From: Sphingorhabdus contaminans
GTDB taxonomy: Bacteria > Pseudomonadota > Alphaproteobacteria > Sphingomonadales > Sphingomonadaceae
DNA: 64,000 nt
Direction of reading: 5' to 3'
NCBI RefSeq assembly: GCF_007280415.1
Contig: NZ_VKKU01000001.1
Coordinates: 1,302,001 to 1,366,000, forward strand
Positions 26,857 to 36,461 of the stretch are shown here, piece by piece (the first letter of the stretch is position 1; each line of letters begins with the position of its first letter). A program made the position numbers and the translations under genes. Under the pieces are notes generated by a model that was given only the letters and a program-made list of their open reading frames with translations, had not been told where the DNA came from and made no database searches.

Positions 26857-27957
26857 TTGACCAGCCTTTCATTGATCGATGTGCGAAAATCATATGGCGC
26901 TACTCCTGTTCTAGACGGTGTGACGCTGGAGATGGGCGATTGCGAGTTTATTGCTTTTCTCGGCCCCTCTGGAAGCGGAAAATCGACACTATTGCGGATC
27001 ATAGCCGGACTGGAAATGGCAGATTCGGGTGAAGTCTGGCTCGAGGGAAAGCGCATAGACGCGCTGGCGCCAGGTGGCCGTGGGGTAGCGCTCGTTTTCC
27101 AGCAATATGCCCTCTACCCGCACATGACAGTGCGTGAGAACATGGCATTCGGATTACGCAACGCGAAAGTTCCCAATACCGAGATCGCGGCGCGCATTAC
27201 GCAAGCGGCGCAAACGCTTGAAATCGATCAGTTACTGGATCGCAAACCCGGTCAGTTATCCGGTGGACAACGCCAGCGTGTTGCGATTGGACGCGCGATC
27301 GTAAAAGAACCCAAGCTTTTTCTGCTCGATGAACCGTTATCCAATCTGGATGCGGCACTGCGTAACCGCACACGGGTTGAACTGGCCCAGTTACGCCAAC
27401 GCGTTCGGGCAGCCGTGATCATGGTTACTCACGATCAGGCCGAAGCGATGACCCTGGCTGACCGTATCGTAGTGATGAATGATCGCAAAATTCAACAGGT
27501 TGGCGCACCGATGGAAATATACGATCGGCCGGCGAACCGCTTCGTGGCCCGATTTGTCGGTTCGCCTGCAATGACAATACTACCGGCGCAAGGCCACGCA
27601 GCAAGCGGCGGTTATGCGCAAGTTCAGTTGAAGAACGGCACCTTGATTCAAACAAGGGTGAGTACAGCCGATTTGCCGGATGATGGGGAGATCGAAATAG
27701 GCTTGCGTCCAGAACATGTCACTGTAACCGCCCCCGGATCAGGTACGATCGATGGCGAGGCCGTAATTGTCGAACGGCTCGGTGATCGCACATTGGTATA
27801 TGCCAGGTTGGACGACGGTTCCGAAATCGTTGCCGTTGACCGAGGAGACAGCAGCGTACGAATGGGAGTCCGGGTCGGTCTCCAGATAGACGGCGCGTGC
27901 GCACATTTATTTGATGCAGACGGTACTTGCCACCATGCTGAACGCGACCAGTTATGA
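26857..27957 (+). CDS. sugar ABC importer, ATP-binding protein (MsmK/UgpC type)
   Basis: 366 residues: Walker A GPSGSGKSTL near 38, signature LSGGQRQRVAIGRA, Walker B LFLLDEPLSNLD and a C-terminal TOBE-type regulatory domain (about 240-366). It powers the two permeases encoded next. The start is TTG at 26857 after GGGGA; no ATG is available before the conserved N-terminus. It is first in a four-gene operon in which each junction is an ATGA overlap. Confidence 0.92.
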   Translation: MTSLSLIDVRKSYGATPVLDGVTLEMGDCEFIAFLGPSGSGKSTLLRIIAGLEMADSGEVWLEGKRIDALAPGGRGVALVFQQYALYPHMTVRENMAFGLRNAKVPNTEIAARITQAAQTLEIDQLLDRKPGQLSGGQRQRVAIGRAIVKEPKLFLLDEPLSNLDAALRNRTRVELAQLRQRVRAAVIMVTHDQAEAMTLADRIVVMNDRKIQQVGAPMEIYDRPANRFVARFVGSPAMTILPAQGHAASGGYAQVQLKNGTLIQTRVSTADLPDDGEIEIGLRPEHVTVTAPGSGTIDGEAVIVERLGDRTLVYARLDDGSEIVAVDRGDSSVRMGVRVGLQIDGACAHLFDADGTCHHAERDQL

Positions 27958-28823
27958 TGGAACGTCGTGTTTCGGGAATGGTTTTCGTCCTTCCGTTTAT
28001 AGGGCTTTATTGCTTCCTGCTGATCCTGCCATTTGTGATGGGTCTGTGGATCAGTTTCCATCGCGCCGATCTGTTCGGTTCGCGCCATTGGGTCGGCCTG
28101 GATAATTATGTACGATTGTTTGCCGATCCTGTTTTTTATCAGGCTATGGGGACCACGTTCACCTTGGCTGTACTGATAGTACCAGCATTGACGCTGATCA
28201 CCCTTCTTCTGGCCCTGGCGCTAAACCGAGCGTCCCGGTCAGCCGCGATTTTCCGAGGCCTGTTTTTTTCCTCGTCGGTTCTTTCCGTAACCATCGTGAC
28301 GCTTATCTGGCGGTTCGTACTCACGCCAGATTCAGGACTTATAGCCAAGCTTCTGACAGCGATGGGCATAGAACCACTTCCCTTCTTAAGTGATCCCAAT
28401 CTGACAGTGCCCGCATTAGCCATCACTACAATCTGGTGGGGGCTTGGCTTGCCAATGATGCTCTTTTTAGCAGGACTACAGCAGATCCCGCAGGACATGT
28501 ACGAGGCAGCATCGCTGGACGGTGCAAATCGGTGGACGACATTTTTCCGGATTACTCTTCCGTCACTTCGGCGGACCACCATTCTGGTGATAATGCTCCA
28601 AACGGCGGCACAACTGCAGATCTTCGGACAAGCGCAATTACTAACGCAGGGCGGACCGAGCGGCAGCTCTCGCCCCATTGTTCTATATATTTATGAAGTC
28701 GCTTTTGGCAGATGGGAGCTCGGTTACGCAATCGCTGCAGCAGAGGTGCTTTTGCTCCTCATCCTCGCACTTATGCTTGCGCAATATTGGTTGTCGACGC
28801 GAGGGGAGGAGGTGCAGCGATGA
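27954..28823 (+). CDS. sugar ABC importer, permease 1 (MalF-like)
   Basis: 289 residues with about six hydrophobic segments and the binding-protein-dependent transport EAA loop (YEAASLDGANRWTTFFRITLPSLRRT, near 185). It is coupled by ATGA overlaps to the ATPase upstream and the second permease downstream. It forms half of the transmembrane pore. Confidence 0.92.
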   Translation: MMERRVSGMVFVLPFIGLYCFLLILPFVMGLWISFHRADLFGSRHWVGLDNYVRLFADPVFYQAMGTTFTLAVLIVPALTLITLLLALALNRASRSAAIFRGLFFSSSVLSVTIVTLIWRFVLTPDSGLIAKLLTAMGIEPLPFLSDPNLTVPALAITTIWWGLGLPMMLFLAGLQQIPQDMYEAASLDGANRWTTFFRITLPSLRRTTILVIMLQTAAQLQIFGQAQLLTQGGPSGSSRPIVLYIYEVAFGRWELGYAIAAAEVLLLLILALMLAQYWLSTRGEEVQR

Positions 28824-29656
28824 CAACAGCCGCGCATAACAACCGCCTTCCTTTGACTGCGCTTTTCGGGGTTTTGCTGGGTGCCGCAATCATGGTTGCA
28901 CCGCTTGTCTGGACTTTGTTGCTCTCTTTAAAAAGCAACAGCGAGTTGATGCGGGACAGTTCGGCTGCATTTTCGGCGCCCTACACGCTGGAAAACTACC
29001 GGGCGATCCTGGTTGGTTCGGATGTACCACGTTGGCTGCTCAACAGCATCATTGTGTCATTAGGCACAACCGCGGCTGTACTGATGCTTTGCTCACTTGC
29101 TGGTTATGGCTTTGCCCGTCTCGACTTCCCTTTCCGGCGCACATTGTTCGTGTTCGTGTTGCTTGGTCTGGCTATTCCGGAACAAGCGGTAATTTTGCCA
29201 AGGCATCAGCTTTTTGCAACTTTGGGATGGCACAATAGTTATCCGGGCCTCATCCTTCCGGGGCTCGCCGCGCCATTTGGCGTGTTCTTCATGACCCAAT
29301 ATTTCCGGGCCATTCCAAAGGATCTTGATGAGGCGGCAATGCTAGATGGTGCCTCTCGTTTGGACGTTTTCTGGAGGATATTGCTTCCGTTGACGTTACC
29401 GGCCCAAGCCACGCTAGGCGTGTTCACTTTTCTCGGATCTTGGAACGATTATTGGTGGCCACTTATTTCGGCAACTACGAGTGACAAGTACACACTGACC
29501 GTCGGGCTGGCTGCTGCACAAATGAACTACGCCCAAACCAGCGGCTTGGGCTTCTTGATGGCTCAGGCGGTGTTCGCATCGATCCCGATCCTGATCGTCT
29601 ATATCATATTCCAGAAACAGATTGTGCAGGCCATGGCGGGAGCGGCGGTGCGATGA
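28820..29656 (+). CDS. sugar ABC importer, permease 2 (MalG-like)
   Basis: 278 residues from the ATG that overlaps the stop of permease 1; the longer frame upstream is inside that gene. Six hydrophobic segments and the EAA loop DEAAMLDGASRLDVFWRILLPL near 170 place it with MalG-type permeases of carbohydrate importers. Confidence 0.92.
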   Translation: MTTAAHNNRLPLTALFGVLLGAAIMVAPLVWTLLLSLKSNSELMRDSSAAFSAPYTLENYRAILVGSDVPRWLLNSIIVSLGTTAAVLMLCSLAGYGFARLDFPFRRTLFVFVLLGLAIPEQAVILPRHQLFATLGWHNSYPGLILPGLAAPFGVFFMTQYFRAIPKDLDEAAMLDGASRLDVFWRILLPLTLPAQATLGVFTFLGSWNDYWWPLISATTSDKYTLTVGLAAAQMNYAQTSGLGFLMAQAVFASIPILIVYIIFQKQIVQAMAGAAVR

Positions 29657-30957
29657 AGATCAAACTATTGCTCGCCACATTGGGTGCCATATTGCTCAGT
29701 GGTTGCCAAAGCGATGATGAGCGTCCTACCTTAGTGGTTCAGCGATTTTTCGGGGAATGCGGTGCCGTTTACGGCAAAAGCATTGATGTCGGTAAAGCGG
29801 AAACGGAATGTGGCATTGTTACCACCATGCTTAATCGCTTTGCCGCCGAAAATCCGGATATCAATGTTAAAGTAAATATCGTCGCATGGCCGGGATATGC
29901 GCAACTGTCTGCCCAAATCGCTGCCGGAGATCCGCCTGACCTGGTCACAATGCACCAGTCGGTTATATCGGATTACCAGGCACGCAGCCTTCTGGAACCT
30001 CTGGACGAGATGCTAGCTGATGCAGGGATCACCACCGAAATGCTGACTCCGGCGGGTCAACGGGGAACGATTAAGGATGGACGATTGTACGCCCTTCCCT
30101 GGGATACGATCGGTCGTCTGTGGCACATTAACACCGCCTTGATGGCTGAGGCAGGTCTTATGCGGAATGGCAAGCCGTTGCTACCACGAAACCCTGAAGA
30201 ACTAATCGACCACGCCCGAAAGTTCAAGGCTGCCACGGGAAAACCTTATCTGGTTCAGGCCCAAGTAGCAGCGCCCGATTATCTTGTGGCAAATCTCTAT
30301 ACATATTTGCTGGCGCAAAATGCTGTAGTCTTCCCCGATGCACGCCACATCCGGCTGAATACGCCCGAAGCACGCAAAATAGTCGGGCTTTATCGGACGC
30401 TCAACGAAGAAAAACTAACGACGGTCGCACAAGATTTTCCGTCGGCTACAGCTAATTTTGTCAATGGTGGAGGCGGGATATTCCCAACAGGTACATGGAT
30501 GATCGGTCCATATGAAGAAGCGGCACGGTCGGGAACCAGTGCCCTTAAAGGCTATGCTGTGGCCCCCTTCCCGCAGCTTTGGGGTCAATCCGCAGCATTT
30601 GTCGACGGCCATGGCTGGGTCGTACCCAAGGACGACCGCTCATCCGCCGAGCGCAAAGCGATTGTGCGCTTTCTCTCCTTTCTTGCGCGTTACAATTCCG
30701 ATTGGACACGTACTGGACATTTGCCCGCATTCAATGCGGTTCTGAGTAGCTCTTCCTTCACGCAACAGCCGCATCGCCGCGATATTGCTACAATGGCAGC
30801 GACCGGCCAGCAGTTACCCGGATTTGTCCAACGGCAATCCGCGATACAGGGCCTTATTGGTGAGGAATTGGAAGCGGCGGTATCAGGCGTAAAGCCAATT
30901 GATCGCGCATTGGCAGATGCCGAGCGGCGAGTGAACGAGTTGCTGTCTCAAATCTAA
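29653..30957 (+). CDS. sugar ABC importer, solute-binding lipoprotein
   Basis: 434 residues. A lipoprotein signal with LLSGC (Cys18) anchors it in the inner membrane facing the periplasm. The body is a family-1 extracellular solute-binding fold (NPDINVKVNIVAWPGYAQLSAQIAAGDPPDLVTMH, later FVNGGGGIFPTGTWMIG). It captures the oligosaccharide or sugar for the importer. It is the last gene of the operon and its stop overlaps the convergent lactonase gene by four bases. Confidence 0.92.
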   Translation: MKIKLLLATLGAILLSGCQSDDERPTLVVQRFFGECGAVYGKSIDVGKAETECGIVTTMLNRFAAENPDINVKVNIVAWPGYAQLSAQIAAGDPPDLVTMHQSVISDYQARSLLEPLDEMLADAGITTEMLTPAGQRGTIKDGRLYALPWDTIGRLWHINTALMAEAGLMRNGKPLLPRNPEELIDHARKFKAATGKPYLVQAQVAAPDYLVANLYTYLLAQNAVVFPDARHIRLNTPEARKIVGLYRTLNEEKLTTVAQDFPSATANFVNGGGGIFPTGTWMIGPYEEAARSGTSALKGYAVAPFPQLWGQSAAFVDGHGWVVPKDDRSSAERKAIVRFLSFLARYNSDWTRTGHLPAFNAVLSSSSFTQQPHRRDIATMAATGQQLPGFVQRQSAIQGLIGEELEAAVSGVKPIDRALADAERRVNELLSQI

Positions 30958-31829
30958 CCCGCAAAGGGCTGCTCTGCAATTCCGGTTACGCCAGGATTAA
31001 AAGCATGCAACCCGCCCGCACCCGGTTGCGCTACAAGTTGGGCCTCGGTGAGATCACGCGACGCGGAACTGATAAACAACTTATCAAGGTCGCGTCCGCC
31101 AAATGCCACACTGGTCGGTTTCTGAACCGGTACGGAGTATTCCGACAGAAACTCCCCGTTGGGCGAATAGCGACGCACGCACCAGCCATCCCAAAATGCG
31201 ATCCACAGGCAATCCTCGGCGTCCACGGTCATCCCGTCGGGATATCCGTCTTCATGAGTAAACTGGAGGAAAAGGCGGCGCCCAATCGGATCTCCGCCCG
31301 TATCTAAATCGAAGGCGTAGACCTTCTGAATCGCACTATCGGTATGATACATGGTTCGGCCATCGGTGGTAAATGCAGGACCGTTGGTAACGCGGTAGCC
31401 GGTATCGATTTGCTTCCAAGTCAAGTCTCGGTCCATTCGATAAAGCGAGCCGCTGGCCTGCCGTTCGTGCCTATCCATGGTTCCCGCCCACAACCGGCCC
31501 TTCCGATCCACTTTCGCGTCATTGAAGCGGTTATCCTTTATCGTGGGCTCCGGATCGGCTATCGGGCTAATTTCAAACTTCTCGCTGATCGCGACCCATC
31601 CATCATAGGATCCACCGATATAACCACCTCCCACGCGAGGAACGATCGAGCAGAGTTTTGTCGTCAGTTCACGGGTCGTAGCGCCCTGGTCTTCGGACCA
31701 GCGGAATAATTTGCATGAATTAATGTCGATCCAGTAAAGCGCCTGCTCATGTTCAACCCAACATGGCCCTTCCCCGAGATTGGCGCGAAAATCAGCAAGC
31801 AAATCCACGTCAGGCGGCGTTTTCGGCAT
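30954..31829 (-). CDS. SMP-30/gluconolactonase family sugar lactonase
   Basis: 291-residue six-bladed propeller. Metal ligands are recognisable: Glu20 in NLGEGPCW, Asn in YRVTNGPAFTTDG and Asp in HEDGYPDGMTVD. Family members open sugar 1,4- or 1,5-lactones with Ca2+ or Zn2+. Beside a galactose 1-dehydrogenase and galactonate genes, the expected reaction is D-galactonolactone to D-galactonate. The ATG at 31829 is used rather than the TTG two codons earlier. It overlaps the regulator gene by 20 bases and is the last gene of the dgoK operon. Confidence 0.87.
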   Translation of the reverse strand: MPKTPPDVDLLADFRANLGEGPCWVEHEQALYWIDINSCKLFRWSEDQGATTRELTTKLCSIVPRVGGGYIGGSYDGWVAISEKFEISPIADPEPTIKDNRFNDAKVDRKGRLWAGTMDRHERQASGSLYRMDRDLTWKQIDTGYRVTNGPAFTTDGRTMYHTDSAIQKVYAFDLDTGGDPIGRRLFLQFTHEDGYPDGMTVDAEDCLWIAFWDGWCVRRYSPNGEFLSEYSVPVQKPTSVAFGGRDLDKLFISSASRDLTEAQLVAQPGAGGLHAFNPGVTGIAEQPFAG

Positions 31830-32535
31830 CGGCAATAAGGTGCATCACGTCTGCAATCAGTTCCGTCATCGCTGCTTGCGCGGCAAGCGGATCCCGATTG
31901 GCAATCGCATCAAGCACCGCCTTATGTTGCGGCAAACTGGCTGTGCGCCCTTTAAACCGGTTGGTAAACCGGATTGAGCTCCGTAACGCGGTTGTTACAA
32001 CATCACGGAACTGGGCATAAAATGGATTGGCCGATGCCTGTAGAATGGCGACGTGAAAGGCAATATCGGCCTCGAGCGGATCATCCTCATCCTGTTCCGC
32101 AGCTTCCATCCTCGCAAAACCAGCCCGAATTGCGGCAAGTCCTTCGGCACCATGCGCTTTTGCAGCCAGAGCTGCGGCCGCAGGTTCAATGGCCACGCGC
32201 AATTCGGAAAACTGGCGCAGCAAATCGAGCGAAAACTTTCGATCAAGCAACCAGCGCAGCACATCGATATCGAACAGGTTCCAGCGATCCGTGCCTTGTA
32301 CCATTGTACCTTTTCGGGGACGCGCCGTCAGCAAACCCTTCGCACCGAGCATCTTTACTGCTTCGCGCACGACGGAACGGCTGACCTCATATTGCTTGGC
32401 TAACTCAGCTTCTGTCGGAAAGCCTTGGTTATCAAATTGGCCCGTCACAATGGCCTTACCCAGCATGTCCAGCATGCCATAAGTCAGATTGCGCCCCATC
32501 GCAGCCGATGTATTAAATTCCGTAAACTCAGCCAT
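31810..32535 (-). CDS. GntR-family (FadR/FCD) transcriptional regulator
   Basis: 241 residues. A winged helix DNA-binding domain spans about 15-80 (GFPTEAELAKQYEVSRSVVREAVKMLGAKGLLTARPRKGTMV), followed by an FCD ligand domain with metal-type residues (DIAFHVAILQAS, HKAVLDAIANRD). An AGGGGA ribosome site fixes the ATG at 32535. Such regulators sense sugar acids in many relatives. It is the only regulator in the sugar island, so it is the natural candidate to bind the five TATCATATAAAT elements, with galactonate or KDGal as a possible effector (inference). Confidence 0.9.
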   Translation of the reverse strand: MAEFTEFNTSAAMGRNLTYGMLDMLGKAIVTGQFDNQGFPTEAELAKQYEVSRSVVREAVKMLGAKGLLTARPRKGTMVQGTDRWNLFDIDVLRWLLDRKFSLDLLRQFSELRVAIEPAAAALAAKAHGAEGLAAIRAGFARMEAAEQDEDDPLEADIAFHVAILQASANPFYAQFRDVVTTALRSSIRFTNRFKGRTASLPQHKAVLDAIANRDPLAAQAAMTELIADVMHLIADAENAA

Positions 32536-32600
32536 TCGAAATATCCCCTGCCGGATTGTGCCCCGGTCTCCATTCGATGCAGCACGGTTTAGCGGATAAT

Positions 32601-33521
32601 TCACACAAAATCTCCCACCAACTTGCGTTTTCCGATAAGAAATGCATCCGCTACGATCCGAAGCGGTTCGGCATCAATGAAGCTCTTGCCGGCATTAACA
32701 TGATCAGAAAAATCTCGGTATATGGAGGAATATTCGCCCTCCACAGGCAACAATTGCGGCGTACCGTCAATCAACAATTTTGCACCACCTTCAACAAGCT
32801 CGACCTGCTCGCCCGATTCAAGTTCGATGCTGATCGACCATTGTTCCTTCCCCATGCCCCGCCAATCCATATCCGCCACCCGGTCGTCACCGTCAAATTT
32901 CAAACGCGTCGCAATGGGTGCATGGCGGTTGGCGGGAAAAAGCAACTCGGCACTTCTTACTGATAGAGGTACAGAAAGAATGCGTGTTAGGATGGAAAGG
33001 CCATTAATGCCTGGATCGAAAACGCCAAACCCACCGGGTTCCCATATCCATTGCTGGTCGGGATGAAATTTTCGAACATCTTCGTGCCACACCAAGGATA
33101 TCCGTTTGACGGGCGCGCCCGCCAATACTGCTTTAGCGGGCGCAACGCCCGCAGCGTGTTGCGAGTGCCAGGCCGTGTAAATCAGCGAACCATGCTTCTT
33201 TGCAAGCGCGACCAATTGATCCATCTCACCTAAGGTTGCTGCAGGAGGCTTTTCCAAAAGTACGGACAGACCTGCGGCAATTGCTTGCGAAGCAAGTGCG
33301 AAACGCGGCTTGGGTGGAGTGCAAATTGCTATCGCGTCGACACGGCTGGGAAGAGCGGTCATCATTTCCGCTATTGTATCGAATTTGGGGCAACCAATAT
33401 CTGCGGCTGACCCGTGTGACACGATTGCTGCCAATTCATAACCTCCATGGGCACGAATTGCCGGCAAATGTTCGTCACGGGCTATTTTACCAAAGCCAGC
33501 AATTGCAATGCGGATAGTCAC
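32601..33521 (-). CDS. D-galactose 1-dehydrogenase (Gfo/Idh/MocA family)
   Basis: 306 residues. The NAD(P) motif IAIAGFGKIARDEHLPAI is at the N-terminus, the catalytic Lys lies in LLEKPPAATLGE, and WHEDVRKFHPDQQWIWEPGGFGVFDPGIN closely follows what I recall of the Pseudomonas galactose dehydrogenase (about 304 residues). It oxidises D-galactose (also L-arabinose in relatives) to the lactone. The GTG at 33521 has a GGGAG ribosome site eight bases upstream and starts just after the dgoA stop, so the longer frame is rejected. Confidence 0.85.
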   Translation of the reverse strand: MTIRIAIAGFGKIARDEHLPAIRAHGGYELAAIVSHGSAADIGCPKFDTIAEMMTALPSRVDAIAICTPPKPRFALASQAIAAGLSVLLEKPPAATLGEMDQLVALAKKHGSLIYTAWHSQHAAGVAPAKAVLAGAPVKRISLVWHEDVRKFHPDQQWIWEPGGFGVFDPGINGLSILTRILSVPLSVRSAELLFPANRHAPIATRLKFDGDDRVADMDWRGMGKEQWSISIELESGEQVELVEGGAKLLIDGTPQLLPVEGEYSSIYRDFSDHVNAGKSFIDAEPLRIVADAFLIGKRKLVGDFV

Positions 33522-33526
33522 GCGCG

Positions 33527-34159
33527 CTACTCCCGGATTGCCGCGATAAAGGCTGCAGCATTTCTGGCGACCTGCGATGCTGAATAGCCGGGCCGGTAGA
33601 GGGCTCCGCCAAGCCCGAATCCGTCTGCTCCCGCCGACTTCCATTGAGGAACTCTGTCAGTGGTGACCCCGCCTACGACCAAAACGGGCATGTCGGTCGG
33701 CAATACCGCCCGCTGTGCTTTTAAAACTTCCGGCGTCGCAGCTTCGGCGGGAAAAAGTTTAATCGCGTGGGCACCAGCATTGATCGCAGCGAAGGCTTCT
33801 GTCGGACTGAAGTATCCCGGAATCGAAACAAGGTCTGCAGAACACGCAGCCTCGATTACTTCCGGATTGCAATTCGGTGAGACAATTAGCTGTCCGCCCG
33901 CGGCGGCAATATCCGCTATTTGCTTCTTATTGAGAACAGTACCCGCACCTATCAACGCACGACCAGCGCAATGATCGGCAAGGCGGGCGATGCTCGCCAA
34001 CGGATCGGGTGAATTCAGCGGAACTTCGATCATGGCAATGCCCTCGCTGATCAAGGCGTCAGCGACATCCGCCACTTCATCCGTACGGATGCCGCGCAAT
34101 ATTGCGATGACCGGGCACTCGGCCATTCTGGAGAGAAATTCACTTCGGGCCTTTGTCAT
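33527..34159 (-). CDS. dgoA: 2-dehydro-3-deoxy-6-phosphogalactonate aldolase
   Basis: 210-residue class I aldolase of the KDPG/KDPGal family. Schiff-base Lys134 (HAIKLFPAEA) and catalytic Glu45 (IEVPLNSPDP) are present. The NSPDP motif is typical of the DgoA branch rather than Eda. It cleaves KDPGal to pyruvate and glyceraldehyde 3-phosphate. Its start overlaps the dgoK stop (ATGA). Confidence 0.9.
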   Translation of the reverse strand: MTKARSEFLSRMAECPVIAILRGIRTDEVADVADALISEGIAMIEVPLNSPDPLASIARLADHCAGRALIGAGTVLNKKQIADIAAAGGQLIVSPNCNPEVIEAACSADLVSIPGYFSPTEAFAAINAGAHAIKLFPAEAATPEVLKAQRAVLPTDMPVLVVGGVTTDRVPQWKSAGADGFGLGGALYRPGYSASQVARNAAAFIAAIRE

Positions 34160-35061
34160 GATGCGTTTTCCTGCACTACGCGGAGATGGTCGACAATCGC
34201 CTGCATACCTGCGACAAAAGCATCGTCATCGTTTACGATATGAGCGCGAAATCGGGCTCTCTCGAACGCCCGTAAATAGAGCGTGGATAGCTGCTGGTTC
34301 CCAACAATCGCAATCATATCGCGAGGATGGCCGGCAGCCAGCCCTGCTCTCACATCCGAGCCGATCAGCAATCCGCTGGCAAAAGACGCACCATCCAGTT
34401 CGCGCGTCGACAAGAGATATTGTGATCGAACTTGGAATAATGATGACAGCAGATGTGCGCCATTTAATGCCAAATCAACTCCTTCGTCGAACGAATGATT
34501 TGCTGCCGGTTCATTTTGCATCTGCGATGACAGTACACTATCACGGCGAAGTAAGCTGAAGATTTCTCCCGTCATCATGGTTTGTACACCTGCAATCAAG
34601 CCATCTTGCAGGCGCACCCATTTGCTATGTGTACCCGGATGACAAACAAGGCCATCGGCAGCGACAGTGCCAAGCTGTAGTGCTCCAAACGCCTGAACTT
34701 CTTCACCACGCATTACGTCTGCGTTTCCGTCAATTTGGCAAACGCCTGGTACGATACCAATCGAACCGCCCTGCATCCAGAATATGCCTTTTGCCAAATC
34801 AGCAAGATCAGTGGGGCAAGATTTGTAAGGCACCTGATGCCATCCTTTGTCCGAACCAACCATGCCGGCAAGCAACATGGGGTAATCGCCAAACCTGCTA
34901 CGCAGATCGCTTGCCGAAACCTCAAATCCCCCTTTTGGAACTGACAGCAGACCTTGGTTATCCGCATAGCTTTCCAGTTTGCCATGCGTAGGATCAATCA
35001 ACCAAGCACGGCGGTTTGTGGTCCCCCAATCGACGGCAATGTATCGTTGCTGGCCCCACAC
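34156..35061 (-). CDS. dgoK: 2-dehydro-3-deoxygalactonokinase
   Basis: 301 residues. The nucleotide-binding motif YIAVDWGTTNRRAW at the N-terminus and CHPGTHSKWV in the middle define DgoK. It phosphorylates 2-keto-3-deoxygalactonate. The start is GTG at 35061 with AAAGGG just upstream. It heads the minus-strand operon dgoK-dgoA-galactose dehydrogenase-gntR-lactonase, divergent from dgoD across a shared operator. Confidence 0.92.
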   Translation of the reverse strand: MWGQQRYIAVDWGTTNRRAWLIDPTHGKLESYADNQGLLSVPKGGFEVSASDLRSRFGDYPMLLAGMVGSDKGWHQVPYKSCPTDLADLAKGIFWMQGGSIGIVPGVCQIDGNADVMRGEEVQAFGALQLGTVAADGLVCHPGTHSKWVRLQDGLIAGVQTMMTGEIFSLLRRDSVLSSQMQNEPAANHSFDEGVDLALNGAHLLSSLFQVRSQYLLSTRELDGASFASGLLIGSDVRAGLAAGHPRDMIAIVGNQQLSTLYLRAFERARFRAHIVNDDDAFVAGMQAIVDHLRVVQENAS

Positions 35062-35146
35062 TAACCCTTTGTCCCATCTTCTTAATCTACAGAAAAACGA
35101 ACCCGGATGATTAACTTGGTTCTACTTCTGGTTGCATTGTATGTAT

Positions 35147-35158
35147 TATCATATAAAT
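35147..35158 (+). promoter_or_regulatory. sugar-island operator copy 3
   Basis: TATCATATAAAT in the 136-base gap between the divergent dgoK operon and dgoD. It lies 39 bases before the dgoD ATG. As the regulator gene belongs to the dgoK operon, binding here would also give autoregulation. Confidence 0.65.
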
Positions 35159-35197
35159 ATGTAAATAGATTTTGTCACGAGGGATAGCGCGCTCAAT

Positions 35198-36334
35198 ATG
35201 AAAATCGTTCGTATAGAAACCTTCCACGTTCCACCCCGCTGGCTGTTTGTCAGAGTGGAAGCAGACAATGGACAGTTAGGTTGGGGCGAGGCGAGCCTCG
35301 AAGGACATGCCGAAGCAGTTGACGGCGCACTTGAGGCGCTGCGGGATAGGTTCGTTGGTGCGGATCCGCGACGGATCGAGGATATTTGGCAAATCGGCTA
35401 CCGTGGAGGCTTCTATCGCGGAGGCCCTGTGTTGATGTCCGCGATTTCCGGAATGGATCAGGCGCTTTGGGATCTAAAGGGTAAACATTACGGCGTCCCG
35501 GCATGGGAACTTCTGGGCGGATATGTCCGCGATAAGGTTCGGGCTTATGCCTGGATTGGAGGCGATCGGCCCGACGATATCGCAGAGGCGGCGCAAAAGC
35601 GTCGCGCACAAGGCTTCTCGGCCGTGAAAATGAACGCCACTTCCGAGATGGGTTACATCGGGGCACCACAGTTCGATGACGTTATCGAACGTGTGCACGC
35701 GGCCAAGAGTGCAGGACTGGACGTAGGGGTCGACTTTCATGGGCGTCTTCACCGGCCCATGGCAAAGCAATTGGCACGGGCACTCGAGCCACTGGGGCTT
35801 CTTTTCATCGAGGAGCCGTTGCTTTCTGAAAATCCCGAGGCTTTTTCAGCCTTCGCCGCACTGGTCAGCACGCCGATTGCCATGGGCGAACGGTTGTATT
35901 CCCGCTGGGACTTTAAGCGCTTTTTTGAAAGCGGCGTAATTGACATCATCCAGCCGGATCTCAGCCATGCAGGCGGCTTGACCGAATGTCGCAAGATTGC
36001 CGCAATGGCGGAAAGCTACGACATCGCGGTTGCACCGCATTGTCCGCTCGGGCCTCTCGCACTCGCCTCCTGTCTGCAGCTCGCCGCATCGTCGCCAAAT
36101 GTTGTAATCCAGGAAATGTCGCTGGGGATCCATTATAACGAAGGCCACGATCTGCTGAGCTTTTGCCAGAACCCAGACGTACTGACACCAAATGCCGGGT
36201 ATCTGGCGATTCCAACCGGCCCGGGATTGGGCGTGGAAATCGACGAAGCGAAAGTGCGTGCTGCCCACGAAACCCGTCATCGGTGGCGAAATCCGATCTG
36301 GCGGCACACAGATGGAAGTGTGGCCGAATGGTGA
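35198..36334 (+). CDS. dgoD: D-galactonate dehydratase
   Basis: 378-residue enolase-superfamily enzyme. Metal ligands Asp179, Glu205 and Glu231 have the same 26-residue spacing as E. coli DgoD (183, 209, 235), and His181 and His281 match its catalytic histidines. The C-terminal PGLGVEIDEAKVRAA tail is typical. It converts D-galactonate to 2-keto-3-deoxygalactonate, feeding DgoK and DgoA. Confidence 0.94.
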   Translation: MKIVRIETFHVPPRWLFVRVEADNGQLGWGEASLEGHAEAVDGALEALRDRFVGADPRRIEDIWQIGYRGGFYRGGPVLMSAISGMDQALWDLKGKHYGVPAWELLGGYVRDKVRAYAWIGGDRPDDIAEAAQKRRAQGFSAVKMNATSEMGYIGAPQFDDVIERVHAAKSAGLDVGVDFHGRLHRPMAKQLARALEPLGLLFIEEPLLSENPEAFSAFAALVSTPIAMGERLYSRWDFKRFFESGVIDIIQPDLSHAGGLTECRKIAAMAESYDIAVAPHCPLGPLALASCLQLAASSPNVVIQEMSLGIHYNEGHDLLSFCQNPDVLTPNAGYLAIPTGPGLGVEIDEAKVRAAHETRHRWRNPIWRHTDGSVAEW

Positions 36335-36367
36335 CGCTCGGCAAGAATCAATCTGTTCAATCAGATT

Positions 36368-36379
36368 TATCATATAAAT
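36368..36379 (+). promoter_or_regulatory. sugar-island operator copy 4
   Basis: TATCATATAAAT before the TonB receptor gene, extended here into a perfect 15-base inverted repeat ATTTA-TCATA-TAAAT (36365-36379). The symmetry suggests a dimeric binding protein. It lies 82 bases before the ATG. Confidence 0.65.
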
Positions 36380-36461
36380 GCTTGCATCACACTTTGATGC
36401 TGCTTTATGATGCCAACAGAGAACCGCATTATTGCGATAAAAAAGAGGGGATGAACAACCA